From Pectobacterium peruviense (GTDB taxonomy: Bacteria; Pseudomonadota; Gammaproteobacteria; Enterobacterales; Enterobacteriaceae): 64,000 nt of DNA. The stretch spans positions 217,602 through 281,601 of the forward strand of contig NZ_LXFV01000007.1 in assembly GCF_002847345.1 (NCBI RefSeq), given 5' to 3'. The translations under genes were made by a program, and so were the position numbers. Shown piece by piece: positions 1 through 9,488 of this stretch; positions within the stretch are counted from its first letter, which is position 1; each line of letters begins with the position of its first letter. The notes below the pieces were generated by a model, which did no database searches, was not told the DNA's origin, and worked only from the letters and a program-made list of their open reading frames with translations.

Positions 1-356
1 TGCCGGAAGGCCCTCTGCTGACCGAAGGCTTCACCTACCGACCGTATAAGTTCGCACTGGGCTATACCGAAGCCCCGCGCGGAGAAGACGTGCACTGGAG
101 CATGCTAGGCGACAACCAGAAACTGTTCCGCTGGCGCTGCCGGGCCGCAACTTACGCCAACTGGCCGGTACTGCGCTATATGCTGCGCGGTAACACCATC
201 TCCGATGCACCGCTTATTATCGGTAGTCTCGATCCCTGCTATTCATGCACCGACCGCGTTACGCTGGTGGACATTAAAAAACGCAAATCCACTACGGTGC
301 CTTACAAAGAGATCGAGCGTTACAGCATTGAGCGTAAGAATTCGCCGCTGAAATGA
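1..356 (+). CDS. hyfG: Formate hydrogenlyase large subunit HyfG (HycE-like), 3' end only
   Basis: Catalytic NiFe subunit of formate hydrogenlyase; only the C-terminal part is in the window and the gene runs off the left edge (reading frame starts at base 3). The fragment carries the second Ni-binding motif, DPCYSCTDR. By HycE precedent the peptide is cut after that Arg by HycI, removing a 32-residue tail that ends in NSPLK. It proton-reduces at the cytoplasmic arm of a membrane complex. hyfH follows 10 bp after the stop, so this is the end of a hyf operon. The gene could equally be called hycE; its neighbours (hyfH, I, J) favour the Hyf naming. Confidence 0.93.
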   Translation, partial: PEGPLLTEGFTYRPYKFALGYTEAPRGEDVHWSMLGDNQKLFRWRCRAATYANWPVLRYMLRGNTISDAPLIIGSLDPCYSCTDRVTLVDIKKRKSTTVPYKEIERYSIERKNSPLK

Positions 357-366
357 GGGATGAATG

Positions 367-915
367 ATGCTGAAATTATTTAAAACCATCTGGCAGGCTG
401 GCGATGTCACCGTCAAATACCCGTTTGCGCCGCTGGAGGTTTGCCCTGGATTTCGCGGTAAACCGGAATACGACGCCCAGCAATGCATCGCCTGCGGTGC
501 GTGCACCATCGCCTGCCCAGCCAATGCGCTGACCATGGAAACCGACATTGAGACAGGTGCCCGCACCTGGCAGTTGTTTCTTGGGCGCTGCATCTTTTGC
601 GGCCGCTGCGAAGAAGTGTGCCCAACTCGCGCCATTCAGCTATCAGCAGATTTTGAATTGGCCGTAACCCACAAGCCGGACTTATACACCCGCGCTACCT
701 TCACGCTGCTGAAGTGCCGAGTGTGCAGTCAGCCCTTCGCCGCAGAGAAATCGGTGGAATATGCCATGGCGCTGCTGGCCCATTCCGGTATTGATGCTGA
801 GAGCATAGAAGAAATGCGACCCCAGTTTGAAACCTGTCCGGCCTGCAAACGTGAACAAAGTCTGAATCATCACGGTCGCACCAATCTGAGTTATCACATT
901 GGAGAGGCAAAATGA
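367..915 (+). CDS. hyfH: Formate hydrogenlyase Fe-S subunit HyfH
   Basis: Electron-transfer polyferredoxin that links the formate dehydrogenase side to the HyfG/HyfI hydrogenase, like HycF and complex I NuoI. The 182-residue protein has two 4Fe-4S motifs of the CxxCxxCxxxC type in its first half ([11 protein letters not shown] and [11 protein letters not shown]). Two extra CxxC pairs follow in the C-terminal third (KCRVC, TCPAC), as in E. coli HyfH. Two adjacent ATGs (364 and 367) are possible starts; 367 gives MLKLFKT, matching the known N-terminus. Its stop overlaps the hyfI start (912), indicating translational coupling. Confidence 0.93.
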   Translation: MLKLFKTIWQAGDVTVKYPFAPLEVCPGFRGKPEYDAQQCIACGACTIACPANALTMETDIETGARTWQLFLGRCIFCGRCEEVCPTRAIQLSADFELAVTHKPDLYTRATFTLLKCRVCSQPFAAEKSVEYAMALLAHSGIDAESIEEMRPQFETCPACKREQSLNHHGRTNLSYHIGEAK

Positions 916-1691
916 GCCAGCCAAAAATGAAAATAAACCATCATGTCAGCCAGCCCATTACCCTCGATGAGCAGGCTGCCCAGTTGAAAGGCCGTTTGCT
1001 GAAAGATATTCAGCGTTCGGCTTACGTCTATCGCGTTGACTGTGGTGGCTGTAACGGTTGCGAAATCGAAATCTTCGCCGCGATTACGCCTCTCTTTGAT
1101 GCCGAACGTTTCGGTATCAAAGTGGTGGCCTCGCCGCGTCACGCCGATATCTTACTGTTTACCGGTGCGGTCACCCGCGCAATGCGGGTTCCCGCCCTGC
1201 GAGCCTATGAATCTGCACCGGACCCTAAAATTTGTATCTCCTATGGGGCGTGCGGCTGCGGCGGTGGCATTTTCCACGACCTGTATTGCGTATGGGGCGG
1301 TAGTGAAAGCATTGTCCCTATCGATGTCTGGATCCCTGGCTGCCCGCCGACACCCGCCGCGACGATCCACGGCTTTGCCGTAGCACTCGGCCTGCTGGAG
1401 CAAAAACTGAAAGGGCAAGACCACATTCAGTTGCCGGGAGAGCGCGCGGAAACTCTGCTGCCCACCATACCGCTGGCGACACGCGTTATGGTTGAGCGGG
1501 AAGCCCGTCGACTGGCTGGATATCGGCAAGGCCGTGAAATCAGCGATCGGTTACTGACTCTGCTGGCGGGCTCCGATCTCTCTACTGCCGCCCAAAAACT
1601 GGATGTCTGGCTCAGCGAGGAAAACGACCCACGCCTGCGTGAAATCGTACAGAGCCTGATGCAGCTATTGCGGGAGGCACCGAATGTCTGA
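912..1691 (+). CDS. hyfI: Formate hydrogenlyase small subunit HyfI (HycG-like)
   Basis: NiFe-hydrogenase small subunit of 259 residues holding the single 4Fe-4S cluster nearest the active site, homologous to HycG and NuoB. The cluster ligands are visible as CGGCNGCE near residue 45, the GACGCGGG loop, and PGCPPTP. No Tat signal is present, as expected for the cytoplasm-facing FHL enzyme and in contrast to HybO later in the window. ATG at 912 overlaps the hyfH stop by 4 bases. The C-terminal 70 residues are less conserved in the family. Confidence 0.93.
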   Translation: MSQPKMKINHHVSQPITLDEQAAQLKGRLLKDIQRSAYVYRVDCGGCNGCEIEIFAAITPLFDAERFGIKVVASPRHADILLFTGAVTRAMRVPALRAYESAPDPKICISYGACGCGGGIFHDLYCVWGGSESIVPIDVWIPGCPPTPAATIHGFAVALGLLEQKLKGQDHIQLPGERAETLLPTIPLATRVMVEREARRLAGYRQGREISDRLLTLLAGSDLSTAAQKLDVWLSEENDPRLREIVQSLMQLLREAPNV

Positions 1692-2106
1692 GGATCAGGT
1701 TATCTTTTGGTCGCTGCGCCAGAAATTTCTCGACAGTGAATCTGTGCCCGAACAGCCCCAGCAGGTGATGTATTACTCACTGGCGATTGGCCACCATGTT
1801 GGCGTGATCGATTGCCTGAAAGCCGAGTTGACCTGCGATCTCGATCGCTATCCGCAGTGGACAGCCATGCTCGGCACCGGAGACGCACAGCGCAAAATGA
1901 ACGGTCTGCTGACCTTCGGAGAAATTTATATTGATAGCACGCACGTCGACATGCTGGCCCACGCGCTGGCCCCGTTGGCGCAAACAAGGCAGTTGGAGCC
2001 GTTTAAAACCTGGAGTACCACACTACTGCGTCTGCTGGCAGAAATTCAGCAAGAACCCGCTATTTATCTCATCGTAAAAAAACAGATTGCCAATAAAGTA
2101 GGATGA
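1684..2106 (+). CDS. hyfJ: Formate hydrogenlyase maturation protein HyfJ (HycH-like)
   Basis: A 140-residue soluble protein with no cofactor motif. It matches the HycH/HyfJ family, which is needed for FHL assembly but is not a subunit of the finished complex. Recognisable stretches are [15 protein letters not shown] near the N-terminus and [12 protein letters not shown] in the middle. The start overlaps the hyfI stop by 8 bases, so it is coupled to hyfI. Its exact biochemical role in the family is not settled. Confidence 0.88.
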   Translation: MSEDQVIFWSLRQKFLDSESVPEQPQQVMYYSLAIGHHVGVIDCLKAELTCDLDRYPQWTAMLGTGDAQRKMNGLLTFGEIYIDSTHVDMLAHALAPLAQTRQLEPFKTWSTTLLRLLAEIQQEPAIYLIVKKQIANKVG

Positions 2107-2110
2107 ACCG

Positions 2111-2593
2111 ATGACACATACCACACCTGATATCCTTCTGACCGTCGGTAACAAAATGATGGGTGACGACGGTGCCGGCCCGCTGCTGGCGGAAATGATG
2201 GCGGCCGGCCCGATTACGGGCTGGATTCCCATTGATGGCGGCGCTACGCCGGAAGATATGACGCATCACATTCAGGCGTTACACCCCGACCGGGTACTCA
2301 TTGTGGATGCTGCCGATATGGGCTTAATGCCGGGCGACATACGACTTATCGACCCAGACGACATTGCCGAAATGTTTATGATGAGCACGCACAACATGCC
2401 GCTTAACTTCTTAATAGAGCGATTAAAAGAGACGGTTCCAGATGTTATTTTTCTGGGGATTCAGCCAGATATTGTCGGGTTTTGTTACCCGATGACGGAA
2501 AAAATCAAACAGGCAGTGGAAACCGTGTATCGGAAACTGCCGGAATGGGAAGGTGACGGCCCGTTTGCTCAACTCACGGTTGAAGAAGCCTAG
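2111..2593 (+). CDS. hycI: Hydrogenase 3/4 maturation endopeptidase HycI
   Basis: Nickel-checking aspartyl-type endopeptidase that removes the C-terminal extension of HycE/HyfG after NiFe insertion. The protein is 160 residues. Expected metal-site residues are visible: Asp in GNKMMGDDGAG, Asp in VDAADMG, and His in STHNMPL. It begins 4 bp after hyfJ, placing the protease next to its substrate in the same operon. HybD later in the window is the equivalent enzyme for HybC. Confidence 0.93.
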   Translation: MTHTTPDILLTVGNKMMGDDGAGPLLAEMMAAGPITGWIPIDGGATPEDMTHHIQALHPDRVLIVDAADMGLMPGDIRLIDPDDIAEMFMMSTHNMPLNFLIERLKETVPDVIFLGIQPDIVGFCYPMTEKIKQAVETVYRKLPEWEGDGPFAQLTVEEA

Positions 2594-2607
2594 CCTGCTA
2601 GCATGAT

Positions 2608-2626
2608 GCCGGAGCCATGCTCCGGC
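2608..2626. terminator. Hairpin between convergent hycI and fhlA
   Basis: Perfect 8-bp stem GCCGGAGC / GCTCCGGC with a 3-base loop, in the 51-bp gap between two convergent genes. The T content downstream is poor on either strand, so termination strength is uncertain. Confidence 0.6.
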
Positions 2627-2644
2627 TATTTACCCGTCAAACGG

Positions 2645-4660
2645 TTATAAATCGTATATCGAAATCCCCAGCCGCTGCATACGCGAAAGCAGCGTGGTGC
2701 GTTTCAGCCCTAACCGCAGGGCAGCACCACGAGGTCCCGCCACCACGCCGTTGGTTTCTCGCAGCACCTGGATGATACGCTGACGTTCATTCTCATCGTT
2801 TTCTGGCGGCGGTGTTAGAGCAATTTTATTCTCTTTCACCGATACCGACGGTACAGACACATTCAGCTCGTGCATTTGCAAATTCAGCGTTGAACCTCGG
2901 GTCAGGATCACCGCCCTTTCGATGACATTTTCCAGCTCGCGCACATTTCCCGGCCAGGGATACTGGCAGAGCTGGCGCAGCGCCTGCGCCGGAATGTTGT
3001 CTATGCTACGTTTCATTCTATGCGCAATTTTCTGGACAAAGAATTTCGCCAGCAGAGGAATATCTTCAGGCCGTTCGCGTAGCGGCGGAATAGAGATCGG
3101 GAAAACATTCAGCCGGTAATACAAATCGCTTCTGAATTCGCGATCCATCGACATCTGCTTCAGGTCGCGATTGGTTGCGGCAATCAGGCGTACATCGACC
3201 GGGATAACCTTATTACTCCCCAGTCGCTCGATTTCCCTCTCCTGTAGCACCCGCAACAGCTTGGGCTGAAGCTCGAGCGGCATATCGCCAATTTCATCCA
3301 AAAACAGCGAGCCGCCTTCCGCCATTTCAAAACGCCCGATATGAACAGTGGAAGCCCCAGTAAATGCCCCTTTTTCATGCCCAAACAGATCGCTTTCCAA
3401 CAGGCCGGAAGGCACGGCGGCACAGTTCATTTTGACCATCGACCCTTTGTTCCGATAGCTCATCTTATGAATAGCCCGTGCAATCAGCTCTTTACCCGTA
3501 CCGGTTTCCCCGAGGATCAGTACGGTACTGTCGCTCGTCGCCACCATACTCATTTGCTCCAATACCGACCGCATCTGAGCGCTCTGATATATGATATCGC
3601 CCTCAGCATCCGTGTTCTGAATACGCGCATTGAGCCAGATATTTTCATTCTTTAGGGTATCTTTCAGACGCGAAATCTGACCGTAAGCATCGGCGTTATC
3701 CACAGCGATGCCGATACGAGCCGCTATTTGCTGCAACAAATTCAGATGATTGTCATGAAAAAAATCCGCTTGCTCATAGGCCAGAACCAGCACCCCTAGC
3801 GGCTCACTATTGAAAGAGAGCGGCAACAGACACACCGTAGACAACTGGTGGGAACGCAATTCATCAAAAAAAATATCGCGAGCCTGTTGGCAGCGATCGT
3901 CGTCAAGATTGAGCACGACGACCTCGTGGCTGTGTAGAACGTGCTCAGTTAACGATTTCGCACGAGGAAATGTACTCTGATGGCGGGATACCGGGGAATC
4001 AGGGGCATAATAGGTCGACCACAGGCGGAAATCAGCGGGTTTTTCACTGTTGCTGAGCGCCATCGCAATATACTGAACACCAAAAAAACGGTGGATCTCC
4101 CGCGAGACTTCCTGCACCAGCGCATCCATCTCCAGATGAGATAGCACCGAATTCGTAATATCGACCAGAATGCGAAAATGATCGCGCTGATGTCGCATCT
4201 GCTGGGACTCATCAAGCAAGGTTTTGTTGTGGCAAATATGGGAAAGCACTCCGCCAGCAAGGCAGGCCACCTGACGCAGAAAACCAAGCTCTTCTGGCGT
4301 AAAGTGTCCACCACGGGAACGAATAAAACTCAATTCCCCCTGTAATAGACTCGTACCATTTAGCGGCACGGTACAGTGTCCGCCACCAGTGCAAAACTCA
4401 TCCTGCTGCGGTGTTTCCTGCGTGACATTCTGCTGCCAGAAACCATAGCTGGGCAACGACAACGTAGCCGACTGGAAGAAAACGAACCCAGAGGATAGCG
4501 CGGTCAGGACCGATAAAACGGAGAGTGGATCCTGCTGGCGGAGCAATGCCTCCGCGATATCGACCAGTTTCTCGCGCCGGATATCCCAGTTGCCAGCAAC
4601 TCGGGAAGTATTTAGTGAAATCATCGGGGATTTAGCTACCACTTCCGAATTAAGATGCAC
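2645..4660 (-). CDS. fhlA: Sigma-54-dependent formate hydrogenlyase activator (FhlA/HyfR family)
   Basis: Enhancer-binding activator of formate hydrogenlyase genes. Its order is an N-terminal sensory region, a GAF domain (about residues 165-330), a central AAA+ domain and a C-terminal Fis-type helix-turn-helix. The AAA+ domain shows GETGTGKE (Walker A), GAFTGA (sigma-54 contact loop) and LDEIGDMPLELQPKLLRVLQE. The AAA+ core looks FhlA-like while the C-terminal linker and HTH (ETNGVVAGPRGAA) resemble HyfR, so either name fits. Start is uncertain: GTG at 4660 has no ribosome site on its strand, and ATG at 4624 is an alternative. Formate sensing is inferred from the family. Confidence 0.92.
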   Translation of the reverse strand: MHLNSEVVAKSPMISLNTSRVAGNWDIRREKLVDIAEALLRQQDPLSVLSVLTALSSGFVFFQSATLSLPSYGFWQQNVTQETPQQDEFCTGGGHCTVPLNGTSLLQGELSFIRSRGGHFTPEELGFLRQVACLAGGVLSHICHNKTLLDESQQMRHQRDHFRILVDITNSVLSHLEMDALVQEVSREIHRFFGVQYIAMALSNSEKPADFRLWSTYYAPDSPVSRHQSTFPRAKSLTEHVLHSHEVVVLNLDDDRCQQARDIFFDELRSHQLSTVCLLPLSFNSEPLGVLVLAYEQADFFHDNHLNLLQQIAARIGIAVDNADAYGQISRLKDTLKNENIWLNARIQNTDAEGDIIYQSAQMRSVLEQMSMVATSDSTVLILGETGTGKELIARAIHKMSYRNKGSMVKMNCAAVPSGLLESDLFGHEKGAFTGASTVHIGRFEMAEGGSLFLDEIGDMPLELQPKLLRVLQEREIERLGSNKVIPVDVRLIAATNRDLKQMSMDREFRSDLYYRLNVFPISIPPLRERPEDIPLLAKFFVQKIAHRMKRSIDNIPAQALRQLCQYPWPGNVRELENVIERAVILTRGSTLNLQMHELNVSVPSVSVKENKIALTPPPENDENERQRIIQVLRETNGVVAGPRGAALRLGLKRTTLLSRMQRLGISIYDL

Positions 4661-5325
4661 TAATTATAAGGAGGTGGGAAAATAATAAAATCGACAGTAC
4701 CCGGTACTTTGATCTGACACAATATTTTATTTTCTCACGTTTAGCGCCTACATTTTTTGTAGAGTAAAAAACATAGCATGATAAATAATTATTAATAAAA
4801 CATTAACTAAGAAACATTACTCTACCTTTGGGATGGCGTAATAACATTCGCTACATATCGCAGTATTATTCCTATAACCTGCCGATAAATTAATTTATTA
4901 TAACGATAGAGAATAATGCAACAACACGACGATAATATTGCACCCCATAGACTTTAAGCATGAAATATATATACCAACCAGTCATAAAAAACTCATTTAT
5001 TATGAAATCATCGGCACTTGTTACCGGAATATAATTAAACTCTCACATACCGCACATTCTTATATTGATGAGCAATAATAGAATGCCGTCAAAAACAACG
5101 GCACGCGTATTGCTTCCCGCATACCTCTTTGGCAGTGAGTCTCTTATTAGCCTTACTTTTCATCCCACCGCTGGAAAGATTTGGGCAAAATCTCATCACA
5201 ATACCCGACAGCATCAAAAAAAAGGCTTTCAGTAGCTGAGAAAATAGAACCTCTTAAGGCAGAAAAAGCAGCCGGACAAGTATGGCCTATCGCTTACAGC
5301 GGTATGGTTTTGCTTCGGAGACATT
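4661..5325. other. 665-bp AT-rich divergent spacer between fhlA and hypA
   Basis: This gap separates divergent fhlA and hypA and must hold their promoters. No open frame longer than a few dozen codons is convincing. The only motif noted is a weak FNR-like half-match, TTGAT-N4-CACAA at 4709-4722. No GG-N10-GC sigma-54 promoter or FhlA-type enhancer was found by eye. A strong ribosome-site string (AAGGAGGTG, 4668-4676) lies on the plus strand but no start codon follows it. Confidence 0.5.
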
Positions 5326-5679
5326 ATGCATGAACTCACGCTTTGTCAGCGCGCCATCGAAATCATTGAACAACAAGCCCAACAACACGGGGCCAAAAAG
5401 GTCACAGCCGTCTGGCTAGAGATTGGCGCTTTTTCTTGCGTTGAAACCAGCGCCCTCGATTTTTGTTTTGGCATGGTATGTCGCCGCACGCTGGCGGAAG
5501 GATGCCAGCTCCATCTCCACCAGCAGGAAGCAGAGTGCTGGTGCTACGACTGCCAACAGTCTGTCACGCTGTTAACCATCCAAGTACGTCGCTGCCCGCA
5601 ATGTCAGGGCGATAACCTGCGAATTGTGGCAGACGATGGCATCCAGCTCAAACGCATGGAAATAGAACAGGAGATTTAA
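5326..5679 (+). CDS. hypA: Hydrogenase nickel-insertion protein HypA
   Basis: Nickel metallochaperone that works with HypB to load Ni into NiFe-hydrogenase large subunits. The 117-residue protein starts MHELTLC, giving the invariant His2-Glu3 nickel site. A zinc-binding cysteine cluster follows near residues 72-94 (CWCYDC and CPQC). It heads hypABCDE; hypB starts one base after the hypA stop. The paralogue HybF that serves hydrogenase-2 in E. coli is absent from this window, so this HypA may serve both enzymes. Confidence 0.95.
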   Translation: MHELTLCQRAIEIIEQQAQQHGAKKVTAVWLEIGAFSCVETSALDFCFGMVCRRTLAEGCQLHLHQQEAECWCYDCQQSVTLLTIQVRRCPQCQGDNLRIVADDGIQLKRMEIEQEI

Positions 5680-5680
5680 T

Positions 5681-6556
5681 ATGTGTACAACCTGTGGTTG
5701 CGGCGAAGGTAACCGCTATATCGAAGGGGATGAACATAATCCCCATTCCGCTTTTCGCAGCGCCCCTTTTGCACCAGCCGTGCATCCAGCCATAAAGATT
5801 ACCGGACTGAAAGCACCTTCTTTTATACCTAAGGAAACCCGTTCGGGTGACTTGCACTACGGACATGGAGAAGCGGGAACCCACGCACCGGGAATGACGC
5901 AGCGCCGAATGCTGCAAATAGAAATCGATGTTCTTGATAAAAACAACCAGATCGCCGCCCACAATCGCGCGCAGTTTTCCGCCAGACAGCAGTTAGCGCT
6001 CAATCTGGTCTCCAGCCCCGGTTCCGGCAAAACCACGCTATTGACGGAAACACTGCGACGCCTGCGCGGTCGCACCGAATGTGCCGTTATTGAAGGCGAC
6101 CAACAAACCAGCAACGATGCCGCCCGTATCCGCGAAACCGGTACACCTGCCATTCAGGTCAACACCGGAAAAGGCTGCCATCTGGATGCACAAATGATCC
6201 ATGACGCCATGCAGCGTCTGCCGCTGGCGAATGATGGGATCCTGTTTATCGAAAACGTTGGCAACCTGGTGTGCCCTGCAAGTTTCGATCTGGGCGAACG
6301 TCACAAGGTGGTGGTACTTTCCGTCACGGAAGGAGAAGACAAGCCGCTAAAATATCCACATATGTTTGCGGCGGCCTCCCTGATGCTACTGAACAAAGTG
6401 GATTTGCTGCCGTATCTCGATTTTGACGTTGAAAAATGTCTGGCCTACGCACGAGAGGTGAACCCGGATATTGAAATCCTGCTGGTTTCCGCCACCAAAG
6501 GTGACGGTATGGAGCAGTGGTTAACGTGGCTGGAGGCGCAACAACAATGTGCATAG
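5681..6556 (+). CDS. hypB: Hydrogenase nickel-incorporation GTPase HypB
   Basis: SIMIBI-class GTPase (291 residues) that drives nickel delivery with HypA. The N-terminal high-affinity metal motif MCTTCGCG is present. A His-containing linker follows. The G domain has the P-loop SSPGSGKTT, the second metal site (GKGCH and NLVCPASFD), and NKVDLLP for guanine recognition. Its 3' end overlaps hypC by 10 bases. Cytoplasmic; no anomalies seen. Confidence 0.96.
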   Translation: MCTTCGCGEGNRYIEGDEHNPHSAFRSAPFAPAVHPAIKITGLKAPSFIPKETRSGDLHYGHGEAGTHAPGMTQRRMLQIEIDVLDKNNQIAAHNRAQFSARQQLALNLVSSPGSGKTTLLTETLRRLRGRTECAVIEGDQQTSNDAARIRETGTPAIQVNTGKGCHLDAQMIHDAMQRLPLANDGILFIENVGNLVCPASFDLGERHKVVVLSVTEGEDKPLKYPHMFAAASLMLLNKVDLLPYLDFDVEKCLAYAREVNPDIEILLVSATKGDGMEQWLTWLEAQQQCA

Positions 6557-6825
6557 GCGTTCCCGGTCAGGTAAAAGAGCTTATCGGCGACAGTGCTGCC
6601 TGGGTCGATGTTTGCGGCATTCGTCGCGAAGTGAACATGTTATTAGTCGGCGCATATGACGACGATGGCCAGTCACGAATTGATCAGTGGGTGTTGGTGC
6701 ATGTCGGCTTCGCCATGAGCGTGATTGACGAACAGGAAGCCCGCAACACGCTGGAGATTTTACAAAAGATGTTTGGCGTCGAACCCGATGTCGGCGTGTT
6801 GCTGTACGGTGAGGATCGCCGCTAA
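6547..6825 (+). CDS. hypC: Hydrogenase chaperone HypC
   Basis: Small chaperone (92 residues) that with HypD carries the Fe(CN)2CO unit to the hydrogenase large subunit. The catalytic start is MCIGVPGQ, so the ATG at 6547 is chosen over an upstream in-frame ATG at 6517 that lies inside hypB; Cys2 must be N-terminal after Met removal. The C-terminus ([12 protein letters not shown]) resembles E. coli HypC rather than HybG. The stop shares one base with the hypD start. As the only HypC-family gene here it may serve both HyfG and HybC. Confidence 0.95.
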   Translation: MCIGVPGQVKELIGDSAAWVDVCGIRREVNMLLVGAYDDDGQSRIDQWVLVHVGFAMSVIDEQEARNTLEILQKMFGVEPDVGVLLYGEDRR

Positions 6826-7943
6826 TGCATCTTGTCGATGAATACCGCGATCCCGAGAAAGTGATGGCGCTTATTGCCCACCTTAACCAGTGGGCCCCGA
6901 TGCTTTCTTATACCAAACAGCGTCCGTTGCGCATTATGGAGGTCTGCGGAGGTCATACGCACGCGATATACCGCTTTGGTATTGATCAACTGTTGCCGGA
7001 AAATATTGAATTTATTCACGGCCCAGGCTGCCCGGTGTGCGTCCTGCCGATGGGGCGTATCGACAACTGCCTTGAGATAGCCAGCCATCCAGAAACGCTT
7101 TTTTGTACCTTCGGCGACGCCCTCCGTGTTCCGGGGAAAAATGGCTCTTTGCTGGATGCCCGCGCCCGTGGCGCAGACATCCGCGTGGTCTATTCCCCTC
7201 TGGATGCACTGAAACTGGCTCGCGATAACCCACAGCGCAAAGTGGTGTTTTTCGCCCTCGGGTTTGAAACCACCATGCCAGCAACCGCACTCACCCTGCA
7301 ACAAGCCAAGGCCGATGGCGTCGACAATTTTTACCTTTTTTGTCAGCACATTACCATCATCCCTACCCTACGCAGCCTGCTAGTACAGCCGGATAACAGC
7401 ATTGACGCTTTTATCGCGCCGGGACATGTCAGCATGGTAATCGGGGTTGATGCTTACCAGTTTATCGCCACTGAATTCCAGCGCCCGTTGGTAATCGCGG
7501 GATTTGAACCGGTTGACCTGCTGCAAAGTGTTCTTATGTTGATCGAGCAAAAACTCGCCGGTCAGCCTGATATTGAAAACCAGTACCGCCGTGTGGTGCC
7601 AGATGCAGGCAACACGCTAGCGCAAAAAGCGATAGCGGATGTCTTCATGCTGAAAGGTGACGCCGAATGGCGTGGTTTGGGCATTATTGGTGAATCCGGC
7701 GTGACATTAACCCCAGATTATCAGCAGTTCGATGCGGAACGTTATTTTCGCCTACAGCCGCAAGAAACCAGTGACGATCCACGGGCATGCTGCGGAGACG
7801 TATTAACCGGACGCTGTAAACCCCACCAATGTTCGCTCTTCGGCACAATCTGCACGCCACAAAGTGCCTTCGGCGCGCTGATGGTTTCTTCTGAGGGCGC
7901 GTGCGCCGCCTGGTATCAATATCGCGCACAGGAGACTGCATGA
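6825..7943 (+). CDS. hypD: Hydrogenase Fe-ligand scaffold protein HypD
   Basis: Fe-S scaffold protein (372 residues) on which the Fe(CN)2CO group is assembled. Conserved motifs are visible: CGGHTH near residue 41, the HGPGCPVC segment near residues 65-72, GFETTMPATA, and a C-terminal cysteine cluster (ACCGDVLTGRCKPHQCSLFG) for the 4Fe-4S centre. ATG at 6825 overlaps the hypC stop and the hypD stop overlaps hypE, so hypC-D-E are coupled. Confidence 0.96.
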   Translation: MHLVDEYRDPEKVMALIAHLNQWAPMLSYTKQRPLRIMEVCGGHTHAIYRFGIDQLLPENIEFIHGPGCPVCVLPMGRIDNCLEIASHPETLFCTFGDALRVPGKNGSLLDARARGADIRVVYSPLDALKLARDNPQRKVVFFALGFETTMPATALTLQQAKADGVDNFYLFCQHITIIPTLRSLLVQPDNSIDAFIAPGHVSMVIGVDAYQFIATEFQRPLVIAGFEPVDLLQSVLMLIEQKLAGQPDIENQYRRVVPDAGNTLAQKAIADVFMLKGDAEWRGLGIIGESGVTLTPDYQQFDAERYFRLQPQETSDDPRACCGDVLTGRCKPHQCSLFGTICTPQSAFGALMVSSEGACAAWYQYRAQETA

Positions 7944-8953
7944 TGAAAACCATTACCCTCGCCCACGGCAGCGGCGGCCGAGCGATGCAACAGTTGATTT
8001 CCAGCCTGTTTATAGAGGCCTTCTCTAATCCATGGCTCGCAGAACAAGAAGATGCGGCACGCTTATCGCTGGCGGAGCTCACAGCCAGCGGTGACCGGTT
8101 GGCTTTCTCTACCGACAGCTATGTGATTGATCCGTTATTCTTTCCCGGTGGGAATATTGGAAAACTGGCAGTCTGTGGCACAGCCAATGATATTGCTGTC
8201 AGCGGTGCGCGACCACGCTGGCTCTCCTGCGGTTTTATCCTCGAAGAAGGATTAAGTCTGGAGATGCTGGAAACTATCGTGCGCAGCATGGCGCAAACTG
8301 CCCAAGAAGCCGGCCTGGATATCGTCACTGGCGACACCAAAGTGGTTCCACGCGGCGCGGCGGATAAAATTTTTATTAACACGGCGGGCATCGGTGCCAT
8401 TCCCCGTCAGGTGTGCTGGGGAACCCATCAGATCGACAAAGGCGATGTCATTATCGTCAGTGGAACGCTGGGCGATCACGGGGCGACGATCCTCAATCTG
8501 CGCGAACAGCTTGGTCTGGAAGGTGAACTCGCCAGCGACTGTGCGGTGTTAACTCCCCTGATTCAAACGCTGCTACCGATACCCGGCGTCAAAGCGCTAC
8601 GCGATGCCACGCGCGGTGGCGTGAATGCCGTGCTACATGAATTTGCAGCCAGCAGCGGATATGGGATGGACATTATCGAGGCACAGCTGCCAGTAAAACC
8701 CGTGGTTCGCGGCGTATGCGAACTGCTGGGACTGGATCCGCTAAATTTCGCCAATGAGGGTAAAGTGGTCATTATTACCCGCCGAGAATCCGCATCCGCC
8801 GTGATGGAGGCCTTACATCAGCACCCGTTGGGATGTGACGCGGCGTTGATTGGCGAAGTAACCGAACGAAAAGGTGTACGCATAACCGGGCTTTACAGCG
8901 TGAAGCGCACGCTGGATCTTCCTCATGCGGAGCCCTTACCGCGTATTTGTTAG
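7940..8953 (+). CDS. hypE: Hydrogenase carbamoyl dehydratase HypE
   Basis: Makes the cyanide ligands by dehydrating a thiocarbamate on its C-terminal cysteine. The sequence ends in PRIC with that Cys last, as required. The AIR-synthase-like ATP fold shows LAHGSGGRAMQQLI at the N-terminus and DATRGGVNAVLHE. ATG at 7940 (with ATG again at 7943) follows a GGAG ribosome site and overlaps the hypD stop; an upstream in-frame ATG at 7901 lies inside hypD and is rejected. The partner carbamoyltransferase HypF is not in this window. Confidence 0.95.
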   Translation: MMKTITLAHGSGGRAMQQLISSLFIEAFSNPWLAEQEDAARLSLAELTASGDRLAFSTDSYVIDPLFFPGGNIGKLAVCGTANDIAVSGARPRWLSCGFILEEGLSLEMLETIVRSMAQTAQEAGLDIVTGDTKVVPRGAADKIFINTAGIGAIPRQVCWGTHQIDKGDVIIVSGTLGDHGATILNLREQLGLEGELASDCAVLTPLIQTLLPIPGVKALRDATRGGVNAVLHEFAASSGYGMDIIEAQLPVKPVVRGVCELLGLDPLNFANEGKVVIITRRESASAVMEALHQHPLGCDAALIGEVTERKGVRITGLYSVKRTLDLPHAEPLPRIC

Positions 8954-8970
8954 CCCGCACACGGTGAAAA

Positions 8971-8991
8971 CGCTGGCGGATTATGCCAGCG
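8971..8991. terminator. Hairpin between convergent hypE and hybE
   Basis: Perfect 7-bp stem CGCTGGC / GCCAGCG with a 7-base loop, in the 61-bp gap between the convergent hyp and hyb operons. There is no long T-run, so it may act weakly in both directions. Confidence 0.5.
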
Positions 8992-9014
8992 TGCTCTCAC
9001 TGACTTCTACACTT

Positions 9015-9488
9015 CTACGAGAGATGAAAAAATGCCCTACGACCTCGACTGGTAGGCATATTGCCGTCCACCACAGGTAAGGAAAGTGCCATGCGCACGG
9101 TTTGTTCTGCCAGCGTCAGCATCGCTTCCGCCGTCAGGGTTTTCTTCAACGGTGACATCAGAGATGAAGCCAGATATTGTCCACATCCGTCAACATAACC
9201 CACAGTAAAGCGGATATCGCCGCAGGGCAGTCTCAGCCCCAGCGACTCCCCAACAGTCCGTCGTAGCCAGCACTGATCCGGGCCGGGTAGTACCAGCAGG
9301 CTCAGCATCCAAGGCGTCAACATGCAGCCAATCCACTGGTGCTCAAACAGTTGAAATCCGCACGCGGACACCGGAATCTGAGGCTGAAAAAAAGGCAAAG
9401 ACTGCATTTCCCTCTCCGCGATCGCCTGAAAAGCCGTTTCTAACTGTGCGGCTGGATTGTGCTGAAACCCGTTAACAACATCCGGCAT
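9015..9488 (-). CDS. hybE: Hydrogenase-2 assembly chaperone HybE
   Basis: A 157-residue Tat proofreading chaperone for hydrogenase-2, thought to bind HybO and hold back export until HybC is mature. Family signatures include HQWIGCMLTPWMLSLLVLPGPDQ and YLASSLMSPL. ATG at 9488 is chosen because MPDVVNGFQ aligns with the family start; a longer reading from 9563 would extend into hybD. It overlaps the end of hybD by 17 bases and is the last gene of the hyb operon. Confidence 0.92.
   Translation of the reverse strand: MPDVVNGFQHNPAAQLETAFQAIAEREMQSLPFFQPQIPVSACGFQLFEHQWIGCMLTPWMLSLLVLPGPDQCWLRRTVGESLGLRLPCGDIRFTVGYVDGCGQYLASSLMSPLKKTLTAEAMLTLAEQTVRMALSLPVVDGNMPTSRGRRAFFHLS

Noticed and set aside
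4668..4676. Plus-strand ribosome-binding site AAGGAGGTG
   Set aside because: No start codon with an open frame follows at a workable distance; probably chance.
5000..5325. Sigma-54 promoter for hypA
   Set aside because: Candidates such as GGCAGAAAAAGC and GGCACTTGTTACC do not keep the required GG-N10-GC spacing.
6517..6546. Upstream ATG extension of hypC
   Set aside because: HypC function needs Cys right after the initiator Met, so the start must be 6547.
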